A DNA stretch of 64,000 nt from Paraconiothyrium sp. Pb-2020 (taxonomy: Eukaryota; Ascomycota; Dothideomycetes; Pleosporales; Didymosphaeriaceae): contig JAJUBI010000005.1 in the NCBI GenBank assembly GCA_022419385.1, forward strand, positions 2,294,001 through 2,358,000, given 5' to 3'. Both the position numbers and the translations under genes were made by a program. Shown in pieces: positions 1-11,057 of the stretch. The notes beneath the pieces are model-generated. The model made no database searches. It saw nothing but the letters and a program-made list of their open reading frames with translations, and had not been told where the DNA came from. Each line of letters starts with the position of its first letter. Within the stretch, counting starts at the first letter, position 1.

Positions 1-261
1 ACCAGATGGATTCGGATCCCGAAGTCAGAGACCTCATCTACTCCGATACACAATACAATACCGAGCCTGCGAAACCGAACTCCTATAGGCGCAGCAGCTT
101 CTCGTACGTTCGAAAGGATCGCCAAGTGGCTCAGGTAAGAATCGATACCAAGGCACGGCTTTCGTCGGCTTATCATGATTGGTCGAGCGGCACGATAGCG
201 CGCCACGCACATGTCACGATGCAATAGCGAGCCTCACCAGACGTTTTGCACGTTTCGATGA
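1..261 (+). CDS. possible 3' end of a gene entering from the left, or a tiny ORF
   Basis: An open frame covers the left edge to a good donor (gtaaga, from 135). A possible acceptor (caccag, ending at 240) leads to a short terminal exon stopping at 261. The peptide is hydrophilic (Asp, Arg, Ser, Tyr) and I do not recognise it. An ATG at position 6 exists, but the frame is open to the window edge, so the true start may lie outside. It could equally be chance; support is limited to the splice-like signals. Confidence 0.22.
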
Positions 262-449
262 TGCATCAGTAGGAAAATTCTAGGCGAGATGAGGAGAAAA
301 ATCTGTTGTCGACAACGTGTATAAACCCACCTCATCCCGTGTCTGGAACATTACCATCAGCACAACAAAGCAGCGTTACATCTCCACCAAGTAAAACACG
401 AACATACTACCTTTACATCGATACTACCATAATCTGCTTTAAACGATAC

Positions 450-719
450 ATGGATACCGGCTTGCCTCCAACAAACAACATGTTTTCGTCTACTTCCACA
501 CCCACGACCTCGGGCATGAACACCCCAGACCAGACCCGTCCTTCCTCACCGGTCCACCACGAACACTCCCACAGCACGATAAAGAAGCTCTGGAAGGACC
601 TCAAACACCATGTTGCAGAGCACCACCGCAGTGTGAACGCCGCGTATGCTAGCTATTACGCCGCTGGACACGGCATTCCCCAGCCCGCACATTACGGCCA
701 GGGCAACACCAGGATCTGA
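450..719 (+). CDS. small hypothetical fungal protein, 89 aa
   Basis: Single-exon frame. The chosen ATG gives an 89-residue protein; the frame is open further upstream but without a better ATG. The N-terminal half is Thr/Ser/Pro-rich and probably disordered. The C-terminal half is basic and His/Tyr-rich, with the segment KKLWKDLKHHVAEHHRSVNA followed by an AYASYYAAGHG-like tail. Short proteins with this Trp-Lys-Asp-Leu-Lys-His-His helix are common in ascomycete genomes and have no assigned role. No signal peptide or membrane segment is visible. The family impression is from memory; the function is unknown. Confidence 0.5.
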   Translation: MDTGLPPTNNMFSSTSTPTTSGMNTPDQTRPSSPVHHEHSHSTIKKLWKDLKHHVAEHHRSVNAAYASYYAAGHGIPQPAHYGQGNTRI

Positions 720-2186
720 ACTGAGGAGGACTTGTCCAGTTCAGCGATGCGTTTTCGATATAAACCTGTTCCTGGGAGGGATTCAAAACAATCGACCAGA
801 AGTCGATGATCCAACGACAACGACGGAATTGAAGGAGAAGATGGAATGACGAAACAACTTAAAAGTGCTTTTTACCATGCAAGATACCACCAAGTTCCTC
901 ACGACTTTGCAAGCGCTTCAGCTTTGCATTCAGCCAATATAATATAATGTTTATTTAAAACCACTCCTTCGCAATCGAGATACTGTTGCTCCTTTCTGAT
1001 TTGAACGCCTTGCAAGGTCTTTAAAAGCTCTTACGATGTGAACATAGGAAGTGCAATCCATCTTCGTATATGGCCTTTGTAATCTACTTCGAAGAATTGG
1101 TGTAGGGGCTAGGTAAGTGATCGGTGGTAAAGCGACGGTGCGCTGGTCCGCAGCATACAAACCTTGGCAAAACATGCAACAGGGCACAGTGGTCGACAAC
1201 AGAGCCTGAACTTCTTGACGCCATAAAATGTAATGCATTTGTTATGTAATATTGACGCGGGTCAAACATACATATTGTAGTCTAACTTATGCTAGAATAC
1301 CTTAGATCACGCAAATTCGGACTGTTACCAGCTTCATAGCATACCAATAACAACCCTTCAACTTGACGCGTTGAATCATCAGGGTCGGCTACGACGGTGG
1401 GGATTTGCTGCGGCTCAAGAGAATCTTGATACCTTTGACTTAATTGTCCCAAAGAGACCCACTGGATGACCTTTCCGTTACGCGGGGATGTGCTATCAGA
1501 CCCCAGACGAACTCATTATAGTAGATGAAGACCTTTGTCGAAATAAACTGGTGTGTAACTTTTCTTTCTAGGGGTGCATGTGCCATCATAGGGGGTGGGT
1601 TGAGGGGGGTTCGCCGGGTAGGTTTTGTGAGCAGGAGAAGAGACACATAGTGCGGAGATAGTGCATCGGCGCCTCATCTTGATTTTGTAGTTTAAGCCTA
1701 TGTCTGGATACAAAAGAGCATTGAACCAAATATTCGAGCTGCAACACCTGTTCCCGCTGAGAAGCAAGTGTCGAGTCCGTCCATATTGAGCCCGCCGAAC
1801 CATCCCCATACCTGACCAAACCTCACATAGTCAGCAAAAGCAGATCCTAGAAGGGTCTCAAGACCCCAGATCTAGAGTCTAGGCTCTAATATACCCTCCG
1901 TGGGCTTATAGAGTATCTATTAAAGCTGTCATACGTACTACGGTTACAAACATTTTATCAAGAAGAATCTTTCATGCACATGCGCTTATTTGCGCTTATT
2001 TGTCAAGAAGGTGGCGCAGGAGATGTAACTTAGTTGCTTTATTGATATATAAGTGACGCTACATGCTACCCTCTAGTATCTACTGTATGCCACTAAATTT
2101 CAGACTCGCAAAGCGGACACTTTCCTAATCCGCCTGAGGGGGATACCCTGAATATCATTTGATTGTCTACAATCGCACTCCGCAGG
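720..2186. other. gene-free stretch
   Basis: No recognisable gene. Short frames on the minus strand near 1440-1820 overlap each other in three frames and look like chance. A small direct repeat lies at 1981-2000 and is listed separately. Confidence 0.5.
1981..2000. repeat. direct repeat of a 10-mer, two copies
   Basis: The 10-mer tgcgcttatt occurs twice in tandem. It is short and may be chance or a simple duplication; no gene or known element is attached to it. Confidence 0.5.
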
Positions 2187-3213
2187 CTATATATTGATCG
2201 CTGCAGGTATAAACTGAAGTTCCTTCACAAATGGATCCTTAAAACTCTCAATTACAATATTCGATCTAACCCACTTCTTCACCTGATTTATGTCCCTACA
2301 TTTCTTGTGGACGGAAAAGTCGACCTTGAGGGCTTCGGGCGGTGTGCCTGGCAACGAATTGAGTATAAAATAAGGCGTCACGTCCGTCCTGCACACCAGG
2401 TCTTGGCGTAGGAGTTCAATGCAATGATCTGGTGGATGTTAGATCCTCACTTTTGCCAAAGAGGCTGGAGAAGTGGGCGGAGAGTCTTACCCACATGCTT
2501 GCGGCTATAGTTCGGGTCTTGCGTAAGAATCTGAGGCAAGCGGCCTTGCTTGTAGTATTCCTCTTTGTAGCTGATTTGCCTCAAGACGTTCTGCGATAAG
2601 CACCCTTTTCGTTAGCGGACGTAGCCAGCCCCATAAGTTGACGTACCACGCAATGGATCTGATGGAAGCCCCATGCCGACGCTGCTAGGCCGCCTGACCC
2701 TGTGTGATGCAGTCTTGGCATTGTTTCCTTGCTTATATTGAATAAGTGCAGCTTTTCCTTCGGTATAGTGAAAGCACTCCCTTCTATCAATTCTTCCCAT
2801 TGCCAATCGAGTTCTGGGGTGGGTAACCCTCGATAAGGTGACGGCTGCTCGAAATCACCCAGCAAATTCGTCTCATGATATTCTACCGCGTCGAAGGCCG
2901 GAGCTATGGAAGTTAGCTCTGAAGCAGGTAGGACCTCGAATAGCTGGCTGTTCGAGATCGATTGTAGGTCTAACGAACACCAGGTGTTGAGTTTCTGTGT
3001 ACATGTAGCGTCTGAGGGTTCCTGGTACAGCGACAGGGTGAACAGCGTCAACGAGCAGGTGAAAGCTAAACCTTGAAGGAGCCAACTCCACCAGCGGCTC
3101 AGAAGGCTACGTTTGGCGATGCGTCTAGGCATGAAGGCTTCGCCTCTTTTCTCATCCTCTAGCAGACCGTCCTCCAAACCATGTCGCTCCGCGGACGGGT
3201 AGGGCATGGTCAT
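2187..3213 (-). CDS. UstYa-like (DUF3328) oxidase-type protein A, 302 aa, three exons
   Basis: Coding exons on the minus strand are 3213-2647, 2590-2491 and 2428-2187. Introns of 56 and 62 bp (gtacgt..gcag, gtaaga..ccag) restore the frame exactly. A cytosolic N-terminus precedes one membrane helix (about residues 41-63). The two family motifs follow: FHQIHC at about 183-188, whose exon boundary falls just after it, and HVDHCIELLRQ at about 221-231 with the usual C-terminal Cys (LVCRTD). In ustiloxin, asperipin and cyclochlorotine clusters, UstYa proteins perform copper-dependent oxidative cyclisation or related oxidations of peptides or amino acids; that role is inferred here. It is one of four such genes within 11 kb and is transcribed towards the window start. 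Confidence 0.85.
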
Positions 3214-4352
3214 CTCAACAACTAACTAATGTCAGTGGGTGTGCAAATACTGGATGCATAGAATATGAGGTCCCTGTGTACGTGAGGATGCGTGTGTTTG
3301 GGACAGGCTCCGGGCTTTTGTCGCTGATCCAGCACTGTCACGTGCCAACACTATCAGCAGTGAGCTTCATCCGGTAAATTTGGAGATGTGGGGTCGAGAT
3401 TCACCATGCTCCTATGATCCGGTGACAATTAAGCCCATCACTAGTGTTATGACCATGGCAATAATCTGCGGTGTATCCGCAGGATTAACGGCAGGCGTAA
3501 GTCTGCATATGCAGGCTTACTTAGGACTTAAAGTTGCAAGGTTTCCTACCCCGCGGCAAGGGCCACCGGTATGGTAAGCAAGCAACCCACCAACCTGACG
3601 GTCTTGGCGTCGGGAGGATGCACGGTGAGTGGGTCTGCTGCATCGTCAACTGTGCACATCGATGATATCAAGTGGGACCGAGCAGTCACCATGTCTTCTC
3701 CACACTCGCTCGAAGCGGAGGTGGCACACGCTACTTTACGCTAAATGGGCTAAACCGAGAGGATCAACTCCATGGAATATTATGAAAGGGTAAACATTCA
3801 AATGTTTGTTTGAAAGATCTTGGTAATCCTACGTGATCCTCAGTGGTAGGATAAATATCGCTGTGAACCAGTGGAGTAAGTACCTTGACTAACGTAGACA
3901 CCGCCAAATTGCAGCGACGCTTGTAAGAACCCCGGCTCAAATGACAATTTCGAAGCTTCTACACACAAAACGGTCGCTTCTTTAAGTTTGCAGAGTTCCA
4001 CACTTAGCACGCAGGTCTTGCATACCTATTGGAGAGACACCGCTGCACATATACATACGCCCCGTAGTTACTACATAAGCTACCGTCGGATACAAGGAGT
4101 GACATTACTTCATACGACTACCTATGCGGTGAACGAGGGAACGAAAATAAAGATCGTCGGAGCCTGTCTCAATGCGAGGAGCCCTTCTCACCAAGCCTTC
4201 CTCGCTGAATCAATATAAGTCCACTCGGCCGCACACTGTCTGCGACCATCCTGTCATCGATAACGGAGCCCGCTCTTAACTTGCACATTCTGATCCAGGA
4301 ATAGATTAGGATTACATTGCTAAGGGTGCGAAAACTTCTTACCTTCAAGTGC
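3214..4352. other. intergenic stretch upstream of UstYa-like A
   Basis: No convincing coding sequence. It separates UstYa-like A from the small secreted peptide gene; both are on the minus strand, so this interval holds the promoter of A and the terminator side of the peptide gene. Confidence 0.45.
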
Positions 4353-4615
4353 TCAGTGGTACTCAGGCGATGGACCCGCTTCTTCCTCAGTGGCATCATC
4401 TTCGCCATACCATTGCCAGATAAATTGACCGATCGGGGTGCGTGCCTATGACAGAGGGTCAGTCGATTAAGAACGAGAAACTGCACATGCGAACTTACCT
4501 CGATGTCTGCCTTGATCCTCTCTCCAAGTGCATTTTTCTTGATCACTGCAGCAGGGGCAGCGACAGCCGAAGTGATCAGACCCAAAGCGGCAAGAAAGAC
4601 GGTTGAAAACTTCAT
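4353..4615 (-). CDS. small secreted peptide, 69 aa, Trp/Tyr-rich; candidate RiPP precursor
   Basis: Two exons on the minus strand (4615-4499 and 4445-4353) flank a 53 bp intron (gtaagt..catag); both exons end in phase 0. The product opens with a clean signal peptide (MKFSTVFLAALGLITSAVAA). A short Lys-rich segment containing KK comes next, then a C-terminal part that carries QFIWQWYG and ends in an acidic stretch (GEDDATEEE) and a Pro/Tyr tail. The intron separates leader from tail. Retaining the intron would also keep an open frame, giving a longer, less plausible basic protein. It lies between two UstYa-like genes, so a substrate peptide is an attractive reading, but no tandem core repeats or KR sites are present. 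It could equally be an unrelated small secreted protein or effector. Confidence 0.6.
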
Positions 4616-5152
4616 CTTGAAAGATGTATTGAAAATTGGAATCTTAGGATTGTTGGGCTACACTCGGGATTGCACAAAGTTGTGGCGTGATGTATCTAGA
4701 GAAAGTGGTAGTGTCTCTCCCTAACTTATACACAACTTCAGAAGTTTTCAAGTCTATGATGCCTCTTCCACAATGTTGATGACCACCATCGACATGGTTG
4801 CTTTCGCCTTAGCTCTCAATGATGCGTCCTGACTAGTGCTTCTACAAGCTCAAATGCGTAAGCAATGCCATATGTTTGCTTACTGTGGGGCACATGTGTA
4901 TCATGACAAAATTTCGAAGCTTACAGCCATGTGTAAGTGCCAGAAGTATCGGATGCGTGATTACACGTCGGAAATGTAATGCATCAGATGGGTCATTCAC
5001 TGTTTGATTAGACACTGTTCCGATCGAACACGTACCCTCTATCACTTGCATTCTGCTCTTTTGTCGTCCTCCATCACAATTGTCGTCACAACACTTCATC
5101 CCTTCGCCATCCTGTAGTTATTCTTCTTCTGCAGTCTATGTAGAGGGAAGAT
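4616..5152. promoter_or_regulatory. divergent promoter interval, peptide gene and UstYa-like B
   Basis: A 537 bp gap separates the divergently transcribed secreted-peptide gene (minus) and UstYa-like B (plus). No coding sequence is seen. The layout would allow co-regulation, but I cannot point to a specific binding site. Confidence 0.4.
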
Positions 5153-6080
5153 ATGGGTATATTCAACTTCCGTAGAAAGAATGCTGAATTTACCTATCAG
5201 AAGGCTTCTGGATCCTCCGAAGATGGGTATGCCAGCGATGAAGCTCAAGCATTCCTCTCCAAGGATACACGGCGAAACCATCTATCCCAAACTCGGAGAT
5301 ATGGACTGTCAGTTGTTTCACTAGTGAGCTCAGCACTTGTGAATTTCCTTCTCGTGGGCTTTATAGCGTATCAGTACGCTCACCGAGGGGCAAACAGTCC
5401 TCTATTCCCTGAACTAGTCTACTGTGAGCTTCCAGAGATGTATTGTGTATCCAAACTTGATCCTAATCCTCTCTTTCAGCCCCTGCCAACGAGGCCATCA
5501 GATACGAAACCAAGGTTTTCACCAGTGGTTTCGGCGACCAAAGAACCAAGTACATGGGCGACAGTTACGAGGCCGATGAGGAATGGGCGAAGCTGTACCC
5601 AAGAACTGTCGTTCGAATACCGAAGTCGCAAGCTGACAAACTGACCAACAAGTCTATCCCAATTGCTGGCGATGAAGATCACTTTCCCGTGCTCATCACG
5701 GTCTTTCACGTCATGCATTGTTTAGATTCAATCAGGCACCTGTACTTCGGTCACGACAAAAACATGGATCCCGACCCTGTAATCAACGACGCGGTACTTA
5801 AGAGGCCTCATATTGATCACTGCTTTGATTCTCTTCGACAGAGCATCATGTGCGCCTCAGACGTGGCCCCAGCACCGTATAATTGGGTACCTTCGAAAGG
5901 GAAAGCGCTTGGTTCTCTGGGCGTACAACACACGTGTCGAAGTAAGTTTCCTAATTAGAATGTAGGAAAGCTATCACTGACGAGAACGCAGAATATGAGA
6001 AGCTGGTTGAATGGTCGATAGCGCCAGAGCGTGATATTAGAGGTTGGAATGAGTCAATCAAACCGAGCACTATTGGATGA
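5153..6080 (+). CDS. UstYa-like (DUF3328) oxidase-type protein B, 273 aa, three exons
   Basis: Exons 5153-5423, 5480-5941 and 5992-6080 are joined through introns of 56 bp (gtgagc..ttcag) and 50 bp (gtaagt..cgcag), keeping frame throughout. One membrane helix lies at about residues 52-73. After it comes the family's SPANEAIRYE-type segment, just past the first intron, then the paired motifs FHVMHCLDSIR (about 166-176) and HIDHCFDSLRQSIMC (about 201-215), and a C-terminal QHTCRKYEKLVEW block. This is the most canonical UstYa homologue of the window, with both HxxHC motifs intact. Its expected role is oxidation of a peptide or small-molecule substrate at an endomembrane; this is inferred from the family. 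Confidence 0.9.
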
Positions 6081-6745
6081 CTGGCACGTCCATCAAGTTA
6101 CACCTTGTTGAGTGAAGGGTTTTTGATTGGCAGTAGCAACTTTCATCACCATGGGTTAAACTACATGTTTCTACTGAGCATCTTGATAACATTCTCATTG
6201 AGTAATTTTCTTCACTCTGTGACTCTAGCCAAAGTACCTTCAACATAGGCACTTGCTGCTAGGCGATGCGAGTCCCGGGATGGACCTTAACTGCTAACTC
6301 GAGGGTGCAGCCACATGTACACAGCCAATATTGGCACTTTGAGTGCCTAACGGGGCCGGAATCACTGGGAAGAGCGCCCAGCTAGTCCTCACGATACTTT
6401 GCGACAAGTGAGGGGCATCGAGTTGCATGTCGATCCCAGCTCTTCAGCAATGTGTGCGATCCTGCTTACCAGGTCGTCTTGGCTGAATTGGAAGTAATCA
6501 TGCAGCGGGTTAGCGTATAAGACATGCATAGGTAAGTCTGGCCTAGCATCCAATTACTCATGCATAAGCACTAAGTGTTCCTAGGTCGTGACCATACCGA
6601 GAAGACCCTCACTAAGGATAGAGAAGCTTAGCCAGCGCTGAAGCCTCGGGCTTTCCTCAATCCTTTGGCCTTTGTACCACTGGATATTGGGTCATCACTC
6701 ACAACCTTGAATATCGAGTTCCAACTTCCCAATCCACGTTGAGTT
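6081..6745. other. intergenic stretch
   Basis: No gene seen. It precedes the 6746 gene on the plus strand and presumably holds its promoter. Confidence 0.45.
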
Positions 6746-7561
6746 ATGGAGCCTCTGAGACCCAGAGACTACTCTTTAGAACATTCTAGCCGCGAGTCCC
6801 AAGAGACGTTCACTTTGACAAGCCATGACGACATTGTGCCAAAGAAGAACCACTGGAAAACAGCCCTGCATTCAACAGCTTTCAGGATAAGCCTCGCTCT
6901 ATCGTCGGTCCTCTTGCTACTTCTGCTGTCGCTCTCTCCATTTGTAGCCAGTAGCGCACGCTACGATTGCGGTAGCTCTCCAGCTGAAGCTGCCTCCAAG
7001 AATTGCAAATTCGATTTACTCGCCTTCGCGTGGGTACCAGTACCCTGCTTCGACGCCGAGTAAGTCCTGAGCTCCACAGAACACTGGCATCGATATGTGG
7101 ACAAGGAACTTTGAAAGTCTCCAGACCCCTCAATTAGAACTTCGCGCCACTAGGGTATCGCAGTACTGATCATTTGGATCTGGCAGATTGTATAGCCGAT
7201 ACGACCCCTATCATGATTTCGAGTTCTTCTACGACCTCGATCGGACCCGACAAATATCCATAGAAGAGTTAGAGAAAGGAATTAATGCACGTGTTTACAC
7301 ATCGGGAAAATACCATCGGACACATTGCACCTACGCATGGCAGACGCTGCAGCGAGCTGTCCTGAATGGATACCAACTTAGCGATAATAAGACGCTGAAT
7401 GCTGGACGTGAGTGACATCATTCCTTAAGGTACGTTCGGCACTAACTTCTCATTCGAAAGATTATGATCACTGCTCGTACTATATAATTAATATTGACCC
7501 TGATTATCGGGCAAGGTTCTACATGGACTTTTTACATTGCCAAAAGATGGAACGGAAATAG
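6746..7561 (+). CDS. membrane protein with paired HxxHC motifs (UstYa-like plan) E, 211 aa
   Basis: Exons 6746-7059, 7187-7407 and 7461-7561; introns 127 bp (gtaagt..ggcag) and 53 bp (gtgagt..gaaag). A polar N-terminus precedes one membrane helix (about residues 46-68). A DCGSSPAEA segment comes next, then a block rich in Cys, Trp and Pro (FDLLAFAWVPVPCFDAE). Two HxxHC motifs follow: YHRTHC at about 147-152 and HYDHC at about 179-183, the latter assembled across intron 2. Proteins starting with this CGxSPAEA block are frequent in filamentous ascomycetes and mostly uncharacterised. The two HxxHC motifs after one membrane helix match the UstYa layout, so a related metal-dependent activity is possible, but that is inference. 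Confidence 0.75.
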
Positions 7562-7887
7562 GCAACGACACATGTATCAGAATCCAATAAATATTCTTAA
7601 TCAGACGCTTGCAATGTGAATTTGGGAATGGGTTAGAATCAAATTGAAAATAGTTCTTATGGAATCTTCGCATGTGTCTCGCAAAAAAAGTCATGTCGCA
7701 AGACCAACCGCCTACGATCCAAATTCACTTTGATTGGGCAGGGCCATAGAAAGTAGCTGCCTAGAGACTAGCGGCCGGCTGCGCGCCCGTGCATGATGAC
7801 AACATAACATATATAGTATTCTCTGATTCCAACATCTGCAGATTAGCGGCCCTCCAACACATTGTTTTGACACTGCCTCTTCGCATC
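7562..7887. other. intergenic stretch
   Basis: Gap of 326 bp between gene E and the kinesin-like gene, both on the plus strand. Nothing recognisable is in it. Confidence 0.4.
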
Positions 7888-9367
7888 ATGGAACGATTCT
7901 ATCTTGAGAATATATCCAAGTACAACTCACTCGTCGATGCACTTGATCCTTTCCCAAAGCCTCGACTCTCAAAAGGGATGTCAGGTCCTAATATAGTCGT
8001 CAGTGCCAGGATTCGGCCTTTTTCTGAAAATGAAGTCTTTCCCTCTGCTGTTTTCCCTCGAGCGAACCAGGAGAATGTGGTAGACATTCATGATCTGTAC
8101 AATCATCCTAAAGGGATTCCAATCTTGAAGGTACATAGTATGCATTTCAACGATAAGAGATTGTGTTGCTGATGAATATCTTTGAAGTCCTCGGATTACC
8201 AAGTAGATCGACTTTTCAACGTGGACTCGACCACCGAGGAAATCTATAAGGAGTTTGTCGTTGATCTGGTTCCATATGCTTGGAATGGGGGCGTCGGAAC
8301 CTTGTTCGCCTATGGCCAGACAGGCTCTGGCAAGACATTCACAGTCAGCAGGTTGGAGCAGCTCATAGCAGAAACGATGATGAACGGAAAACTTGAAGGG
8401 AAGAGGGAGGTCTACTTGACTATTATCGATCTCGCTGGAAACGCCGCATTCGACCTACTGAACGAGCGAGAACCCATCGCTCTTCGTGAAGACTCCCTAG
8501 GCACTACTCAGTTGGTAGGCGCACAAGAAAATAAAGTATTGAACGTGGACCATATGAAGGCTGTGGTCGAGCGCGCAACCTCATTCAGACGCACGGCACC
8601 AACGCTCAAGAATCCCGCTTCTTCGCGTTCACACGCAATCTGCCGCATTAGAATCAGGAATACAACCAATGGCTCGGACGGTCTGCTGTATCTAGTCGAT
8701 CTTGCAGGGTCAGAAGCTGCTCGGGATGTTGCGGTGCATGGGGCAGACCGGATGCGCGAGACAAAGCAGATCAATATCAGTCTCTCGGTGCTGAAAGATT
8801 GTATTCGTGCAAAAGCTGAGGCTGATACTGCGAAAACACTGTACAGGCAGAAGCTGAGTCAGAAAGTACCACATATCCCATTCAGACAAAGTGCGCTGAC
8901 GCGAGTATTGAAACATGTGTTTGATCCTGCAAGTACCCGAGCGTGCAGGACAATCGTAATAGCGTGCGTCAATCCAAGTCTCGCGGATGTTGGGCCGACT
9001 AAAAATACGCTGCGCTTTGCGGAGCTGTTGCGCGTTCAGGTTCCGTTAATGGATGAGAGCGATTCGGAGAGAAATTCCGCTATGTACTGGACGAACATGC
9101 AGCTGAGAGAGTGGATTAAAGAGAATGTAAGCTGACCTGATATACTGCACTGGCATCTTAAATCGTAAAACTGACAGGAGCCTGCCTAAGGCTGGAGATC
9201 CCCCAATCCTAGGCAACGTTGTGGCTCCGCGTGAATCAGGAGCCCAACTTTTCAAGCTCTCTAACGAAGAGATAGAATACCGGTGTCAAAAGTGTCCAGG
9301 GGTCAAGCGAGAGCAAGCGAAAGCCTTTCGTTCTAAGTTGTGGCAAGTGTACATTAGTAGTTCATAG
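7888..9367 (+). CDS. kinesin-like motor protein, compact, 452 aa
   Basis: Exons 7888-8130, 8188-9126 and 9191-9367; introns 57 bp (gtacat..tgaag) and 64 bp (gtaagc..ctaag). The ATG at 7888 is the first in frame. The motor core shows the P-loop GQTGSGKT at about residues 124-131, the switch-I signature SSRSHAICRIRI and switch II LVDLAGSE. A FRQSALTRVLKHVF helix follows. The C-terminal exon (ESGAQLFKLSNEEIEYRCQK onward) resembles short tails of fungal kinesin-13-like proteins. There is almost no stalk or coiled coil, so it is a motor domain with a small tail. Microtubule binding and ATP hydrolysis are expected from the family; cargo or depolymerase function is unknown. It is an unusual neighbour among UstYa-type genes and may simply have been captured between them. 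Confidence 0.85.
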
Positions 9368-9494
9368 ACGTAAAAGAGAGAGAAAGAATCTGGCTATTCA
9401 TTTGGAACGGGTCTGGCACGCGCATAGACATCGTGATTGGTTCAAGCAATAGCTGCATCAACGTGATACCAAACTTTATGAATACTGGATTTCT

Positions 9495-10259
9495 CTATTC
9501 CGCACCCCAAGGGGTATTTGAGACCAGGGAACCATTGTAATGATATATTTTCCTTACGTCCCTGTACTCATACAGCTTTGCATCAGACCCACAAGATCGC
9601 ATATCACCATATCCGCTGATGATCAATCCATGCACCGGGTCTGGGGGATGGTGCTCGAACGTTCCATCTGCAGTACACAAGATTGCCTGTACAATTTAGT
9701 GCATAGTCAAGACATCGTAACACGTAAAGTGCTCACCTCTCTCAGGAAATGGAGACAATGCGGCCAATGTGTATTGTCATTCTGATCCATTCCGATCTCT
9801 TTTCCCTCCCTGGCCTCCTGTAAAGCCCTCCGTATCGATGCTAAGCAATGGAGCTGATGAAACCTCAAAGGTAGTTAGCTTGCTTGTCGAAGGGCGTTGG
9901 AGATGGACTTGCATGGTTATCTGAACGACGTTCTTTTGATCATCGTAAACAAGGGCTGATTGACCTGTCTCGTTCCAAAGTCCATCATATGCATGATCCA
10001 AAGTCATGTAGGACGTATTGCGGATCCATTTCCTCTCTATCGTATCTCCCTCTCCCGGATTGACGATCAAGCAAGGTTGATGGCTCCACCAGAGCTTCAA
10101 GATGAGCAGCGATTGAACGACCACCAAAAAAATGATCAGCGTCTTTTTCCAAGAGAATGTCGTCTTCCACGTAGCTGGAGGATGCTCTTCGTCTTCCATG
10201 AAGTGGTGTTGCTCGATCAATTCTAATTTTTCCAGAGAAGTCCTCGCGCTGGCCGACAT
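9495..10259 (-). CDS. UstYa-like (DUF3328) protein C with degenerate first motif, 219 aa
   Basis: Minus-strand exons are 10259-9909, 9853-9737 and 9686-9495; introns 55 bp (gtccat..atcag, weak donor) and 50 bp (gtgagc..acag). The membrane helix is at about residues 40-58. The family block NTSYMTLDHAYDGLWNETG is well preserved, and the second motif HWPHCLHFLREAILC (about 146-160) is intact. At the first motif, where relatives read MFHQ then LHCL across the intron, this gene reads MQ then LHCL. Two residues including the first His appear to be missing, leaving no complete HxxHC. It may be inactive, divergent, or spliced differently from my model. Confidence 0.78.
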
Positions 10260-11057
10260 GCTAGGAAGTGGCTATCAGGGCCTATCAACATTGTCAGGGT
10301 CGCGCTATCAGCTTCAAACGATTTCAGGGAGAGCGACCTAGCGACACATGTGATAACGGGTACAGATGGAAAGCCGCGATGCATCGACCTAACAAAAATG
10401 CCGCTTTTGTGAATTAGGCCTCCAGTGGACGAAGCACAGCTACCCCGCCACTGCCCGCTTCAAGGGCGGGGCTGTATCATTGCATGTAGTAGAGTGAGCA
10501 GGGCGAAAATCCTTTTTCGCCTTCGGTTGGATCAGCTTTCTTGCTTACAAGCTTGGCGAGGTAAGCTGCAGCTCTTGAGTAAAGTGCCTCTACGCTAATG
10601 CCTTGTAACATACCATACCTTTGGTAGATGTCTTGGCGGACAATCATGCAACATAGATCCATGCAAGATTACTGCATTGATACTCTTCTTATATTGCAAA
10701 CGTTCACATGGCTTGCGAAGCCTATACTTGCATGGATGTTGTTCCGTAAGCTTGCATTCTGAGCTGATTCGGGGGAATCAATGGACTTGGAAGTCATGCT
10801 GAAAAAGCAGCTTATCGAAAATGGCCTGAGAATGCAACAAGCAACACGCCACATGTTTTTCAACGATCAGTACTGTACCTTCTAATCCCCCGGGTGCGAT
10901 ACCGAAATTGAGAGAACTTGCCTCTGATTTCACCTAGCCAGCATTGTCCAGATTGCCCAACACTACGATGTGGCCGGCTTCATGGAAACGTTCTAAAGAC
11001 CGGTTAGCCTTACACTAAGTATTCCACTGCTAGGTCAATAGTCTAAACTTGCCCCAG
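10260..11057. other. divergent intergenic stretch, UstYa-like C and gene F
   Basis: No convincing gene, apart from a possible tiny first exon of gene F near 10968-10989. A 7 bp inverted repeat (ccccgcc / ggcgggg) with a 15 base loop sits near 10442-10470 upstream of UstYa-like C. Whether it is functional is unknown. Confidence 0.35.

Noticed and set aside
4169..4615. 148-residue read-through version of the small secreted peptide gene
   Set aside because: It retains a consensus intron (gtaagt..catag); splicing gives a compact peptide with a signal sequence and acidic tail.
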